DNA from: Ischnura elegans
Taxonomy: Eukaryota; Arthropoda; Insecta; Odonata; Coenagrionidae
DNA length: 64,000 nt
NCBI RefSeq assembly: GCF_921293095.1
Contig: NC_060248.1
Span: 132,010,972 to 132,074,971 of the forward strand
Direction of reading: 5' to 3'
Position 1 is the first letter of the stretch. Each line of letters begins with the position of its first letter. The notes under the pieces are model-generated. The model saw only the letters and a list, made by a program, of their open reading frames with translations. It was not told where the DNA came from and did no database searches. The translations under genes and the position numbers were made by a program. Below, in pieces: positions 1 to 12,890 of this stretch.

Positions 1-1455
1 AAAGGGTGGAGGCGTAAGAAAACATATATTCAAGAATTAATTAATATATTTCGGAAGTAGCCTTACTCGGGTATCGCCATTGGATCCTGTATAAAATGTG
101 CATTCTCAAATGCAACATCCAGAACATCTAACAAGGAGTGCCAATTTCTTTGCCCATCGAATACTTATAGAATATCGAATCGAATACGAAAGAGTACTTA
201 ACATTTAGAAGAGCACTGCATATTTTGAAATTATTATCAAAATATATTCTCCAGGGGCCATACATGTATAATCAATAATAAATTTTTCCTTTTTCCGATA
301 GGATTGATATTGGAAATTCGGATAAATTTGACTGGTTCTATCATTTTTTAGTCTTTTTAAACTGGAATTCAACACTTTTCTAAGTTTACACACCGTGTCT
401 CTATTAAAATTATTTTTATGGAGTCTGATCTCAACGGCCTTCTTTGAAAGCCCATCCCAGGAGTTGTATCAACGGCATTTATTTGTTTTTTTGCAGGGAA
501 TCTACGTTTACGGGTACAAAAAAGACAACTTGATAGATGGAAAAACTGAGGAGGTGGATTAGATAATGGGGAGGGCGTAGCCTACGCACTCCGACCGCCC
601 AACGCCTCCACGCAGCGAGTCTACACGTCATTGAGCAATAGCAGGTGAGTAACAGGTTCCCCGTTATAAAACAAGTATGCAATGTATGTAGTCATATTCG
701 AGAATGCACAGAGAGAGACGAGGACTATTTTGTAAGTCTAGAAATATGTTAAGAGGAGGGAAAGAGAGACTCCCGGAAAACTGACTCTGCATCGATTGAC
801 TATTAATGCAGACTATAATACTTAAAGGAGCACTTAATTCCGGCGATTTTTATATTAGTCCGATGCAGGGATTCTATTCAGAGCGAACGCCCAATTTAAG
901 GCCGCTTTACAGAAACTTAAGCAATTAATTATCCGCAGGGAGCAGTTCGCGTGGGTTTCAAGTACGCATACGTCAACGGTGGGTTTTCGCCAGCTTCTCA
1001 CCCCCCATTTCTTGTGCAGGCGTTTTCCTGCAGTGGGTTTTTTTCCAATATGGACGAAAGTCAATATCCTTAGGTTTTTTTAAACATCTTTTTACACTTG
1101 GTAAATGCAACCTTTTCAACTTGAATTGTTTTAAGCATTCTTCTACGTCTCTTTTGTTCTAGTTTGACTTGATTTAATTTCAATAGTAATATGGAAATGT
1201 ATTCCTCTGAAAATATTTAATGTATGACGAGGGGTTAGATGGAAGATGGGACTTTCTAGTCCCAATATCTCCCAATAGAGACTAATTATTACTATTACTA
1301 TTACATGGCGGTGTGCATAAAAAAATAACTTGTAACGGGGCCAACTTAACGGGAAAACTGGCGTGAAACCTCGGAAGACGTAGTCTCACGTCTCATTGGG
1401 TAAAATTGGTGACAGGAGAGCACTCTTCCTCCACCTAATTTTCCATTTCTAACGC
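1..1455. other. Stretch without recognised features
   Basis: No gene, RNA or mobile element could be recognised on either strand. The open frames are short and unlike known proteins. The only local structure is a short ATT/ACT-rich triplet repeat near 1283-1303. Confidence 0.5.
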
Positions 1456-1461
1456 CTGTAG

Positions 1462-1535
1462 ATTAGTCTGGGGTGAGCCCTACCCTCACGTCTCCAAACC
1501 AACCTTCGGGTTGAAACGCTGAGTGAGTGACAGCC
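1462..1535 (+). repeat. Dispersed repeat unit, possibly SINE-like (copy 1)
   Basis: This stretch resembles 13217-13300 and more weakly 13064-13125. All share a GGGGTGAGC-CTACC core followed by a (C)TTCGG-TTGAA and GAGTG-GTGA block. The pattern loosely recalls a tRNA-like box A and box B. The resemblance is seen by eye; membership in a SINE family is inference. Confidence 0.4.
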
Positions 1536-1589
1536 TGAAGCGGAATTCAACTGAAAACTTTTCCATGCATATTTTCGACTGATTCCAAA

Positions 1590-1858
1590 CAAGGAAGCGG
1601 TGGGATCGTGTAGATGAGGCGGTTGGAGAGCTGGCTTCACACTTCGTGGGCCCGGGTTCAGATGCCAGCGCTGTCAGAGAATGTTCAGAGGTCAACCGAT
1701 GCCCACACGAGTGTTGGGGGATGGCATTTTGAGCGCAACACTCCGGCCGTCGGATGGGACGTACATCCGTGGTCCCCTTAGATGTCTACCGATGAGAAAA
1801 GGCTGATGCCGACGCTGGGTTTTCCTCCACTCTGCCTTACCGCTCAAATGACTTAATC
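1590..1858 (+). mobile_element. tRNA-derived SINE, 5' portion (split by a LINE)
   Basis: A box A-like stretch at 1611-1631 (TAGATGAGGC then GGTTGGAGAGC) and a box B-like GGGTTCAGATGCC at 1654-1666 give a tRNA-like head. The body after it (GAGCGCAACACTCC, CCGTCGGATGGGA, CCGTGGTCCCCTT) matches the minus-strand copy at 47540-47722. The body stops at CAAATGACTTAA near 1857 and resumes at 3668 with AAATGACCTTAGCTGTCGG, exactly where the second copy reads through. The element was therefore interrupted by a later insertion. Confidence 0.75.
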
Positions 1859-1942
1859 CGCGAACTGAATAAAAAACAAAGGAAGGCTGCGCGTTTCGTC
1901 AAAAACTGCTACGGGCGTATAGACAGTGTTACCCAGATGTTA

Positions 1943-3321
1943 TGCCCCGTTTACACAACGATCGTCGGGACGTTGATCCGTACGATCGTAACCTCAAAAC
2001 GTCGTGTAGACGCGCAGAGTTACCATCGTAGGCCTTAGTACCTAACACTGCCGAACTTACGATGGTTAGCGCTAGTGTGCCAAGAAAAAAGAGATCGAAA
2101 TGAAGATCGATGCATATACGATTCTTTCGCGCCGTTGCAATCTTGATACAGTAATTGATATTTCATAAATAACTCTAATATATCAAAGATATATGGCAAC
2201 GAATGAAGACATTATTGAGCAGGTAATGGAAGGACGTGATGGGAAAGTTTTTTCTGATGTTCTATTTACCAAATGATATCGGATATTCTATACTATACCA
2301 GTTTTATGTATTTCTTTATTTACAGGTTAACCCATACCCATGTATCCTTACATTATACTTCACAGATGATGGAAAATAACAAACATGCACAAAATGTTAA
2401 CCAATTAAATGATTGTATAAAGGATTTCACAATAAAATTCGCCAGAATTAAACATAACATTTAGATGAGGACGTGGAGATATCAATACTTGTGCCGAATC
2501 AAGCCGAAATCTAAGCCTTTTCTAGTTAAATTATAACAGAAATATGTACTGTCTTTAATGCGTGAATATTCTTGAGTGTTTTGACATATTCTCTCGAAGA
2601 ATCTAGTTTCTTAAAGACTTCACGGACTGTTTTTTCCATGGTTTTAGTTTTATCTCATCATAGCTGGGAGTTGAAGGCATAATTTGCTCTATGGTAATTA
2701 AAAACAAGCAGGTGGGGATTTATATAGCTATGACGGGATCCATTAAAAGTTACTTATAAAGACATACGAACAATCTAAATATTAATGGATAATTTTGTAG
2801 AGGAATATGCCTTTGTTGGAGGATCCTTGGTCGTGCAAGAATTTTCAAATTAACTAGGGAAAGAATATATGAAGTGTTGTAATCAGACAAAGAGATTAAT
2901 AAATCGTAATTATTTCATTTGAAAAAATTATTTTGGACACGTTAAATCCGGATTGAGTCGATATTATAATAAAGTGACCAGTTAGCAAAATATTACAATT
3001 TGGAACGTAGCAAGGAGACATATCTAGTGTCTTAACCGCGTGAATATTGCTAAACTTTGGACAGATTCCCATAAAGAAACCTACATTCTTTAAAGTTTTA
3101 CCGACAGTTCGGTCTAGCTTCAGTTTTAGCACATGAAAACATTAATATTCTTTTGCTTCTTAATTTCCAGGATTTCAATTTTCTCACGCAGTGTCGTCGT
3201 CAGTTGTTATCTGACACAATTCCACAACGAGGGCAGCACTGAGTTACGATGGTAACTTTTAGACGTGTAAACGTGCAGTAGTCGCGATCAACGTCGGTAC
3301 GATCGTGGTGTAAACGGGGCA
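1943..3321. mobile_element. Non-autonomous PIF/Harbinger-like DNA transposon (TTA duplication)
   Basis: The ends are inverted: TGCCCCGTTTACAC at 1943 and the complement GTGTAAACGGGGCA ending at 3321. Imperfect inverted similarity continues for roughly 90 bp (ACGATCGT, GACGTTGATC, AGTTACCATCGTA). TTA flanks it at 1940-1942 and 3322-3324. Deleting the element plus one TTA restores the LINE reading frame, which confirms the boundaries. A 3-bp TWA duplication is characteristic of PIF/Harbinger. No transposase is recognisable; the internal frames are short, so it is non-autonomous or decayed. Confidence 0.75.
2560..3135 (-). repeat. Two diverged copies of a ~100 bp unit inside the DNA transposon
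   Basis: On the minus strand, about 2560-2665 and 3020-3130 translate to related peptides. One contains TVREVFKKL and LKNIHALKT; the other contains TVGKTLKNV and FSNIHAVKT. The similarity is moderate, and whether this is a coding remnant of the transposon or captured sequence is unknown. Confidence 0.35.
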
Positions 3322-3667
3322 TTAAGCGAATTAGGCTGGGAGCCGCTGGAGACTCGGAGGCTGCGCGCTAGGCTTAGATTGCTTGAACAATTAAGAATGG
3401 ATATCTTTAAGAGCGACGCGGATAACATAATATTAGAGCCACACTATATTTCCAGGTCCGATAGAAGCGATAAATTAAGAGAGATGTTTGGCCGAACGGA
3501 TAGATATGGGAATTCGTTTTTCCCCCGAACCATAAAGGACTTTAATAAACTCTAGTCCCAACTTCGTTAGAGCACTTCATTTTTTTTAGCTGTAAACGGC
3601 TGGTGTCCTAACACCCCCTGCCACACTCCTTTGAGGAGGCTTGCGGGGTACTATGAGGATGTAGATG

Positions 3668-3712
3668 AAATGACCTTAGCTGTCGGTCGCCTCCTCCAAA
3701 TGCCATACCATA
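3668..3712 (+). mobile_element. SINE 3' portion (continuation of 1590-1858)
   Basis: AAATGACC, GCTGTCGGTCGCCTCCTCC and AAATGCCATACC match the 3' end of the SINE copy at 47540-47722 (minus strand). This is the displaced 3' end of the SINE broken by the LINE. Confidence 0.75.
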
Positions 3713-5265
3713 AGATTAAGCGTCCGCTTACTTTAGTAATATTTAGGTAGGCCTGTGAAATGCATGACGACCACTGTTTGCTCCTCGTGATTTGGTTTTT
3801 TTGGTTGGTTTGATCCCCATGCTCCGCTTCAGAAACAACGCCTAGGGGATCGAAGGTCGCCCTTTGAAATGCTCGCTGGTGCACATTCTTAGCAACCTCG
3901 CGTAATATCATCTCGGTTCGCTAATTAACGGCGCAAAAAACGCCGACGTCGGGACACATGAAAAGAAAAAAAGGAAAAAGCACGACAGTAACTCACCCAA
4001 TCATGAAAACGAGAAATCGATCTAAAAAATTAAGGAAATGAATGAAGAGGAATATATGACGGTAGGAAATATTCACATTCGTCACCCCCACAGGTGAGAG
4101 CCTAATCACCCCGTTCACAACACCTTAATTAGTTTTTTTTATCATCCAGACCAATGAGTGAAACATTCCACGAATCAGAGCTCAGTTAAATAGAAGAAAT
4201 ATTGCTCATTAGGTGAATTCTTAATAATTATAAAATAAAAAAACGCGAAACTTGAGGCCCACTTTTCATGAATTGGTGGCGTCTTCAGGTTTTTGGCTCA
4301 TAAAACTCGTTCAGAGAGAATCCCTCATTGAATGAATCGTTCACAAGTGAGTGTAAACAATTCAAACCCCATGAAGCCCAGGCACAAGGCGGAGGAGTGG
4401 CCGAGAAGCAGTGACCCATTCGGCATGAGCTCGTGACGTCATCCACCTATCAGCGAAAGGGTTAACGCCGTCGATTTTTCGCTGTGATTAAAAGATCGAG
4501 AAGTAGGCGATGGATCAAAATGCATAAAAAATACTGGTCTCTTTAATTTTAAAACCCATCACAATCAACAATGTTTAAGTTAAAATGTAGAAGGAGCCCT
4601 TTCTGTAACGATGACGATGGTACTAAAGTATAATTAGCAATCACTTGATTTGATCTGAGGTCGGGAATAGATTCACCCATTCTCCGTTTCCCACGCAAAT
4701 GTATGTGTGGCTCTACAAGGTTTCTTTGACTAGCGCTTTGTTTATACGGTAGCGAAACTTGCGGTGTGCCACGATAAACAAAGGTGCAGTCTTAATGCAG
4801 TGAGCGCGGAGTATCTGTTGAGTGTTTGGGGAAGAAAGAAGGAGGTGGAAAAGGGTGGGTCAAGAGAAATTGCGGAGGAGATGCCCGAGTAAGAGACAAA
4901 TATGCATAGCGTGTGCTTCAATGTTTCGAAAAAGAGGAGAGGAAAGACGAACAAAGGAAGAGGAGCGAAAGTGGAGAGGGTGGGGGGGGGGGGGGGAAGC
5001 TGAAGAGATAATGAGAATGACGAGAAGAGACGATGATGAAAAGGGGGAAGGTCGGCTAATACTCATCATCTTCTCCAACCCCATCACATTGGGACACGCC
5101 TAATACCCATGTTCACACGATAAATTATCTCTCTCTTAAAATTCAAATCCACTAAGAATCCATTAAAATCCACCGACATTCTACTCGCTTCGTGTCCGAA
5201 GCAGGAAAGGACTGGGAAGAATCCTGATAAAATCACGTACCTGATGTAACAAAATGGAGGATGAT
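3713..5265. other. Stretch without recognised features; poly-G tract
   Basis: Nothing recognisable as gene or element. It contains a 15-base G run (4982-4996) inside a purine-rich GA/GGA stretch (about 4820-5050), which produces spurious open frames on both strands. Confidence 0.5.
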
Positions 5266-5530
5266 GAAGATCAAATGGATAAATCGTGTAAGTAATGCGG
5301 GAGTTCTAAGAAGAGTGGGGGAGAAGTCTTGAGTAAACGGAGGGTAGAAGTCAGGACAATTCAATCGGCCAACTGACACGACACGATGGAATAAAGACAA
5401 TTATCGTCGAAGGACAAGTGGAAGGGAAAAGGTAGACCTCGGATGAGAGAGACAGATAAGCAGGTGACGAAAGATGTAGAAATTGAGAAGAGATATCTTT
5501 CAGAGAGACACGTAGAACATCACATCAGGG
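5266..5530 (+). pseudogene. Decayed RTE/BovB-type LINE ORF fragment
   Basis: With frameshifts and stops, the plus strand shows the C-terminal landmarks of RTE-type elements: WINRVSNAGVLRRVGEKS, then LTRHDGIKTIIVEGQVEGKR, then RPRMRETDKQ. In intact members these lie after the reverse transcriptase in a conserved 'NEEVLRR ... GH..RHD ... EGKR.RGRPR' arrangement. The copy is non-functional. Its right side meets a LINE tail of the other family at about 5541. Confidence 0.6.
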
Positions 5531-5540
5531 CCTTAATGCA

Positions 5541-5740
5541 TTTACAGTTCCGACAGAAGCGATAAATTAAGAGAGGTATTTTGCCGATTGGATACGTATC
5601 GGAATTCGTTTTTCCTCCGAACAATAACGAACTTCAATAAATGGTGGACGGAACTTCGTGCAGGCATTTCCTTTTTTTGTAAACGGCTAGTGTTCTACTA
5701 GTACCCTTCCCCTATTGAGGCTACTTGCGGGTGGTATGTT
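5541..5740 (+). mobile_element. 5'-truncated CR1/Jockey-like LINE 3' tail
   Basis: It matches the LINE at 3440-3650: RSDKLREVF-like coding, then ATTCGTTTTTCCTCCGAAC, the GTAAACGGCTAGTGT block, the CCCTTCCCCTATTGAGG block and GCGGGTGGTATGT. Only about 200 bp is left, the normal fate of an abortive target-primed insertion. Confidence 0.75.
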
Positions 5741-8700
5741 TGTTTCTCCCTTTCCTAAGCCAATTCCTTTACTTCATACATTACTTTCTTCTTCCCTACG
5801 TCCTTCTTTCTCAGCGCCATCTCTTGCTCGGGAACATTTCCTTCAAATCTAACCCCCGTTATATTTCTCAATGAAAACTCACAACAACCAAACATCTAAA
5901 TCGTGAGCAATCATTTCTCTCTTATGCTCATTCGAAGCGCGCATTTCCCCATCTGTTCCTCCGCACATGATCCATTTCGCACGCCCTCTTTTACTCGTAA
6001 GGCATCTTCGCCAGTGCACTCCACATTCTCCTCGCCTCCTCACGCACACTCTTCCCTTCCAAAGCATCACATCCCCTTCCGATGACATTAACACTTTTTT
6101 ATGGCTCAAACCAAAGGCCACAGGCTTCTTTTTTGTTTGGAAAGGGTTGTCGAGATGCCGCTGGAATTTGATTTTAAAGGGAGAAAGGGTGACGCCATGA
6201 CAGGGCGGGTGGAGCGAAATAAAATGGTAGATTCACTAGAAGACGCAACAGATAAGTATGGATTAGAGGACCAACGTATTATATATGCAATCAATCCAAT
6301 GTGAACGATTAGAAAATGCTCTGAATATCATACTCTGGTACTTCTGTCTCTCACTATATGCACGCCGATTAGTTAAACCAAGGGTATTTGGATTCATCAA
6401 ATATTGCGGGAAAAATCTACCTAGAGCCGAGAACATTACAAGCGTTACCTAAGGATAATAATTTATGCTAGGCTATGCTACGTTAAATCTCTCGATGTAA
6501 TCGCTGAATCAACTGTTACCCGTTTTAAAAATTACGATAAACATATACATCATAGTGTAGAAAATAACAGCAAATACTACATTACGCGTAATTGATGAAG
6601 ATTCGTCCAGCTTCCTATTACTAGGAACTCACATCCGGGATTCGATGACACTCGAGCTTGTAGGTGAAAAGTGATCAGGGAACTGAGGCTCATGCAATCG
6701 ATTAGACTTCCTAGGTTAGTTCTCATCATGAATCCACATTCCAGGTAACTGTTTATGATTAGGAAATAGCTTAGTGTGCATGCAGGAAGTGTTCTATTTC
6801 CCCTCGACTCGTCATGCACGGATCGAATTCCACCGCTAACGAGCAATGCCGCCCACGCTCTCATCCACGCCGTGTATTCGCGCCTCGCTCATTGACGACC
6901 AAGTCTGCAATTCAGCGACCGATGCCTCCTCAGGTATCACTTGCTGTGTCCAGCAGCCGCCTTTGAACGGGGGCGTCCCGACTACTCTCGTTTAGGGAGG
7001 GTGGGAAACCTTGAAAATGCCATTTGATTGCGAATACAAGTGGCGATTGCAATTTCGCTAAAAGAGCAGATGAAGCTGTGAGAATGTGGACCAGACTGTA
7101 ACAAAGCTAAAACAAACTGATCTTCAGAAATGAAGGATACTCATTACTTTGAGCTTTCTTTGCTCTCTATTACTCAATTTCTAAGAGAAGAGGGGCGGGG
7201 GATATTCTACCCCCCTCCACTTCTGAAGCCGCTGCCTCTGAAAACATATTTTACGAAATTATAGAGGAGTAGCCGGTGATAAGCATTTACACCCGCGCGT
7301 CCACGCATCATTGGCTAATGGTATTCCACCCTTTTGAGTGCGTTCACATTGTACAATATTATGACAGCCACTTTCACAGGGTGTGCAACTTTTGAATTGC
7401 CCCGCCCATTTACATGCAGGCCCTTTTATTCCGCGTATCCATCGAAGTCCATTTTCCCCCTCATCCTTCCCCGCTCACCTCTCCTCCATCCGTCCCTCCA
7501 ACAAGGGACGTATTTGAACAGAAAATGCTAAAAATTAGCCAATGAAAAATGACACTTCTCCTTCTTCGTGAATGGTAAATTTAAAGCATATTATCCGTCA
7601 TCACGGGCGTGACTTAATGGAATCGGCTTAATGTAAGAAAATGTAAAAAACTTCGTAATTCCAAATAAATTTAATACTGCATGACCTGGGTTTCGACGTG
7701 GCCCAAGTCTTCGATTGTATGTCTTCGATGCAAATGTGCCAGACGATGAAGTAGCGCGTCGAAATATAAGTGCACGTAAGAAATTCATGAGGAATTGCAA
7801 AGTTTCATACATTTCATTATGTTAAAGCATATTAATTTTAATGATCAAAATGAAAAGAAATTTATCCACCGTATAGGATCAATCTGAACCATCGCGTCAT
7901 CTGGGATTACGCCATTTCAATGTCGATCGCATTCGGAAAACCAGGAAGTCGCTCATGAGTAGTATGTGTAAATTATTGTAGAGGTCGAGGCACCAGCTGA
8001 GAGAGTGGGAGGGGAAGGGGGGGGGCAAGGTGGCATTGGGAGGAGGGGAAGAGGGGGGAGGGGAAATTGCCGCGCAGCCGCAAACAAACCGTGTCCTCAC
8101 GTCCCAGGCCGACACATTTACATCAGAATTGATCATATTGATTTATCAAATCAAATAATCACAATTAATTAAAATAATGGAAATTACTCTTCTTTGTGAG
8201 AGCTAGTATGAAAATGGAATAATTAAATAGTCGAATTAAACCAGTGCCAACGCCAGAATCAGCCAATCGCATCAGGAAAGGTAATTCTTCATTACCTGTA
8301 GGAATAATATCATCCTTAGCAGCATGAATGCATAAGAACATGTCAGAGTGGTCTGGTGAGACGAGGAAAAACAGTGCTCACAAAAGAATCAAATGTCATC
8401 ACTCGCGACTTACAGCGAACAAAAAAATACAAATTCGATATAATTGAGAGATTACACTAGTATACATGGGAATAAAAACAAATTCTAAACCTTTCTATTT
8501 TATTGATTTCATTCCTCAAATCTTTATGAATCGATCACCATATGTGGCAAGATTTGAAATAAAAGGAATTATGCTATGTTTTGGTCATGTGAGACGGTGC
8601 ATTAATTTATTTTCGCCTCTAATGTTCCTTCATTTTAACGGTATTACGTAGAAAAGGCTGAGAAATGCAAGAAGGAGTTCCAGTTTTTTTTAGTTGAGAT

Positions 8701-11700
8701 ATTAATATCTAAAACTGTAATTTACCTTTTGCGCTCAATATCTAGAATTTTTATTGCGTGGCAGTATCGAGTAGTGTGTTTGTGGTAACCTAAATCGCGA
8801 ACATAACGTAGGGCAAAGTTTGAGGAAATCAGACTAATCACGGATAAAGCTATCTGGGATTTTGTCGTTTCAACCTTTGCCGACTGCCATCAAGACATCC
8901 CCACATTTCATGCAATACGTTTTTATCATTTTATTTTGAAAATTCTGAATTACTTAAAGATCTTAAGGCGACACTTGAATATTCATAGAAAAATGATATA
9001 TTAAAACTGAAAATATTAATGCCGCTTCAATTAAATGAAGCGATAAATCTTTTAAATGAAATTCATGATAAATATTAAATCAGCGTTAGCACCTCATCGC
9101 ACTAATTAGCATACTTGATAGAATTGATGAAGTAACGGAATTAAAAACACGTCAGTAGAACAGGAATGGCACCACAGTTGCTAATGCACAATAAATTATA
9201 GCGCAGTCAATCATATGACTTAAAAATTTGAAGTCAAATCTTATTGAGAAAAAAATACGATTGATGCGTTTAAGTACCAGTATTTTTTTAATTTTGAAAC
9301 AGTTACAGTAGCCTCAAAATGTCAGAAAAAGTGATAAAGGATTAATAAATTATTGATAAATTTGCGCACAAGCAATGATAAATTTGCAATTAATATTCAA
9401 ATATGCCAAATGTGGAAGGAGTAATGCCATTTTTAAAAATTGAGAAATTTTTGAACCCAATATAGGTGTAAATCGCGGTGGAATTGTCTTAATCTTCCAG
9501 ATAACGCTTATTGTTCACGATGTCCTCATTAGGATAGAGAATCTCCTCTCAAGTTGAAGCAAATCCGAATAAAAACCTCATGACTCACATAAGAATCATG
9601 ACTCAATAAGCTGGAGATATCGAACGGTATTTTAAAGACGCAGACAGCCACTTATCACATCTGGCGTACTTTATCCTCCACGAGACATTTTATGTTAAGC
9701 CTATTTGTCCGCGTCATATCGAGTATTCCTAATGACATCAACACCAGTCCATTGGACGCGGGCGTTATCAATGATAAAGGATACCTCCCATCGGTGCGAA
9801 GGAATATCACACGGGAGATCAATAAACCGAAATGTTTAGATAAGCACACCGTGAGACCAGGAAGCCCATGGAAGTCGATGTTACGGCCAGTTCGGAAAAT
9901 CGACGGTAGGTAATCAACCTCGCAGAAATTCTGGAGGCGAAAATCTGAACAGACGAAATCTTCTATGAAATACCAAACATCACCACAATGTGTTAAAAGA
10001 TTAAGATTGAAATGATAATCTCAGAAACTAAATCTGTGACATTTCTGGGGAAATGCTTTCTCATCCATGGTGTACAGTAGTTTAACGAGATGAAACTCTA
10101 CGTTTTTCCCGCGTTTTATTAAAGAAATTTAAAAGCACTTTCCAAATCACAATTCGAAACAAAATTTCTCATCCATCGAAAGAACCGAAGTGAATTGAGT
10201 GAAGTTCAAATGTCTGCAGAAGCAAAACTTTCTGGGTAGATTAAACGCATCGATTTATGCACTTGAACTGTGGTGTATCTGCCATAGAGTAAAAGAAAAG
10301 AGGCGGGTGGGAAGGGGGGGGGGGGGGGAGGTTGTGACGAACCAGCGAGTTGCTTAGTCATGTCCTAAAACGTATTACGGGTGGTAATATACAAACGGAT
10401 GTAAATGTTAAGCCGCAAGAAATTAAAAGGACGCATTACTATGGCCATGAATACAGCAATCGCTGGCTCCATCGGGATTAGAATATCAACTTGAAATCAC
10501 TCGGGTTACTCGCACGAGACAAAGTGAACATTCGTGGTGATACAGATTCTCAAAAAAGAAAACAGAAAATTTGCAGGTCGCGTATTATCAGTGCATCTCT
10601 TTAGTTCGGACCATTTAAAAATGTCGACCTCTGAGACTGAATAACCCCTTCGTTATCATCTTGTATTCGCAAAGGACTTCAACTAAGAAAACATTTTGTG
10701 GGGAACTCTGCCATTCATCGCTGTTATACACACAATTTTTGCTCGCGAAATGACGGCGATATTAGGGCTGGCTAATTGAGCTGGGAAACATCCTCCACCT
10801 AAGGGCTCATTGGTGGGGAGGGGGATTGCGTCACGCTTGATCACGACTGCAGCGGCGACATTCATCAGCACACGCGACCTTCAGCGTGAATTCAGCCAAA
10901 CAGGCAGCGGGCGCATCCAGCATCACTCTCGCTCCAACTGCTGCCGCCTCGCCCTGCACTTTTTCCTGACGCACTGCTAGTTTGAGACTCAAGAGTTGGA
11001 CAAGAGGCCGCTTCATAGAAAAATTAGCAATTAATAGTGCGAAGGGGGCACTTAACGAGAGATGCCACTACGCATCCATACTTCAAGGGCGAAATTCGTA
11101 GAAAAAAATAGTGTGGGACCATGTTGAAATCAACCAAATATTTAGCGGGAAGGTTTTAGTTCGATTTTGAATCAACGAAAAAATAATGGTGCAACTTGGA
11201 ATACTTAAGGGTCATTTTTTTCTTGCGCTTTCACAAAGGTATTTTGTTATCTGTAATTGTGGTTCATGGGTGAATGAAAAATAGCATGGATACGATATCG
11301 AATTGAGAGTTAATTTCCGAAAAAGAAATCGATGTGGCTAAAAAACTACTCTACTCCCTTCCAATCCCGTGTGTGCGACAGTTGCCTCTATAGTTCGGCA
11401 GATGAATAATAAATGGCGCAGTGGCGTCGTTAATTTTTTCTATGAACTTCTCGAAGTTCTGAAGTTGATTTTTTGTAAGGAGCTCAATTTAATTTTATAG
11501 ATATTTTTTTTAACAGGCATTGAGAAATATAATTATTTTTTTTGTTTTGGAAAACAGTCCCTTAGACATTTCAATGGGCTCGAATGGGACACAAAACGTA
11601 TTTTGTTGTTCCTTGTGATTGAGTTAAAAAAAAAGAACCATATCCTATTCTAAGCCACGAGTATCACTTTGATCTTCACTGAAATACGCGAATGTGTCAC

Positions 11701-12053
11701 ATGAATATCATACAAACATTGCTAAAAAATATTTTCCCCAGACCGCAGGGAATGGCCGCTATATTTCACTCATTGTGACAGAATTGAAGTCTCACTCAGC
11801 AGTAGAGCTCTCCTTAAAGTTAGCGGTTGACATGATTAGTAATATAATATGTATTAGGAGGTAATTACTAGATTTTTCAGAGCTCCAGCCATCTTTAGTT
11901 TACATAACTCTGAATTTTCTGCCGCGTAAGGAGGCGTTTAAAATCTTTGACATTCCACGCATTGGTAAGCAATAAGGTAAAAAAGAACGCAATAGTACTT
12001 AAATTATTATCTTTAAGGTAGAATCCATTGTCTGAGCTTGAACTAAACTTCAG
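5741..12053. other. Long stretch without recognised genes or elements
   Basis: About 6.3 kb of AT-leaning sequence with only short open frames. None reads as a known domain. Poly-G tracts occur near 8016-8025 and at 10314-10328. A slightly GC-richer patch at 10740-11010 gives two overlapping minus-strand frames of 61-62 residues that I could not assign. Confidence 0.45.
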
Positions 12054-12096
12054 TTGCAGTACAATGAATAAAGTTACTTCATTCATTGTACTGCAA
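12054..12096. repeat. Compact hairpin, ~20 bp stem
   Basis: TTGCAGTACAATGAAT and its complement ATTCATTGTACTGCAA flank a short AAAGTTACTTC-type loop, with one mismatch next to the loop. No flanking duplication was seen. Confidence 0.7.
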
Positions 12097-12534
12097 TATT
12101 AGTATGATATAGACATCCATTTCCGCCCATTCCAAGCCAGAACTTTTACCGAGGGTGTGTTTAAAAAAATGAAAATATTTTTCATTTAAAAAATATGTAT
12201 TAATTTTAATACAATACCTGGGAAATTTGTCTGAGTGAAGTGTAACAGTTTAATTCGCGGCAGAGATATAACGGCATGCAAAAAATTGAAACAAAGCGTG
12301 ACGTTGGAACAAATCAAAGACTGCTGTGAAGATGAATAACAGAAATGAAAGCGAGAGTTAGAGGGTACGGCTATCAAATGAAACAATCCGGGAAGTCACG
12401 CCAAGAGCTTTATACAGCAAGGTCTTTGCATGCAACACTTGAAGAAGTCATTAGTGCTTTTAAAGTCACGCGACAAAAACCGACCACTCAAATTTTTGGC
12501 GCAGTTGCTTTCTTTTCACCACACGACAATTATA

Positions 12535-12890
12535 AACGAATTAGGCACGTAGCCGCTAGAGACTCGAAGGCTAGGTGATAGGCCAATACTCCTGGGCAGT
12601 TGATAAAAACTTACTTCGAGAGAAACTTTCAAAGCGACACGGAGAACATCATTTTAGAACTCCACTGAATAAATACGTGCAACAGAAATCTTAGGGAGAT
12701 ATTTCGCCGAACGGATAGACATGGTAATTCGTTTTTTCCTCGATAACAACATAGGACTTGATGAATGCTGGGTGGAACTTAGCACACGCATTTCCTCCTC
12801 TTTTTTATTATTTATTTCTTTTGTGAATGGCCGGTGCCCTTATATCCCTCGTCACACGCCCATTTAGGCGGCTTGCGGTCAGGGTGTGAG
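12535..12890 (+). mobile_element. 5'-truncated CR1/Jockey-like LINE 3' end, decayed
   Basis: The order of blocks is the same as in 3325-3660: a degenerate 'ELG..PLETRRL' stretch, 'ENIILELH', 'NLREIFRRTDRHGNSFF'-like coding, GGTGGAACTT, a T-rich run, AATGGCCGGTG, and TTTAGGCGGCTTGCGG. Several frameshifts and stops are present. Confidence 0.7.

Larger units (their letters stand above)
1857..3667 (+). mobile_element. 5'-truncated CR1/Jockey-like LINE inserted in the SINE, itself interrupted
   Basis: The C-terminal end of a LINE reverse-transcriptase ORF is readable on both sides of a DNA transposon. 1859-1942 encodes RELNKKQRKAARFV and SVTQML; 3325-3555 continues with SELGWEPLETRRLRARL and ends in the SFFPRTIKDFNKL tail. 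The 3'UTR carries the ACACCCCCTGCCACAC and GGCTTGCGGGGTACTATGAGGATGTAGATG pattern typical of this family here. It is bounded by AAATGACTTA (1846-1855) and AAATGACCTTA (3668-3678), a probable ~10 bp target-site duplication. Family-level placement is inference. Confidence 0.8.

Noticed and set aside
1590..1675. Functional tRNA gene
   Set aside because: Box A- and B-like words are present, but acceptor and anticodon stems do not pair well and the sequence continues into a repeat body, as in a SINE.
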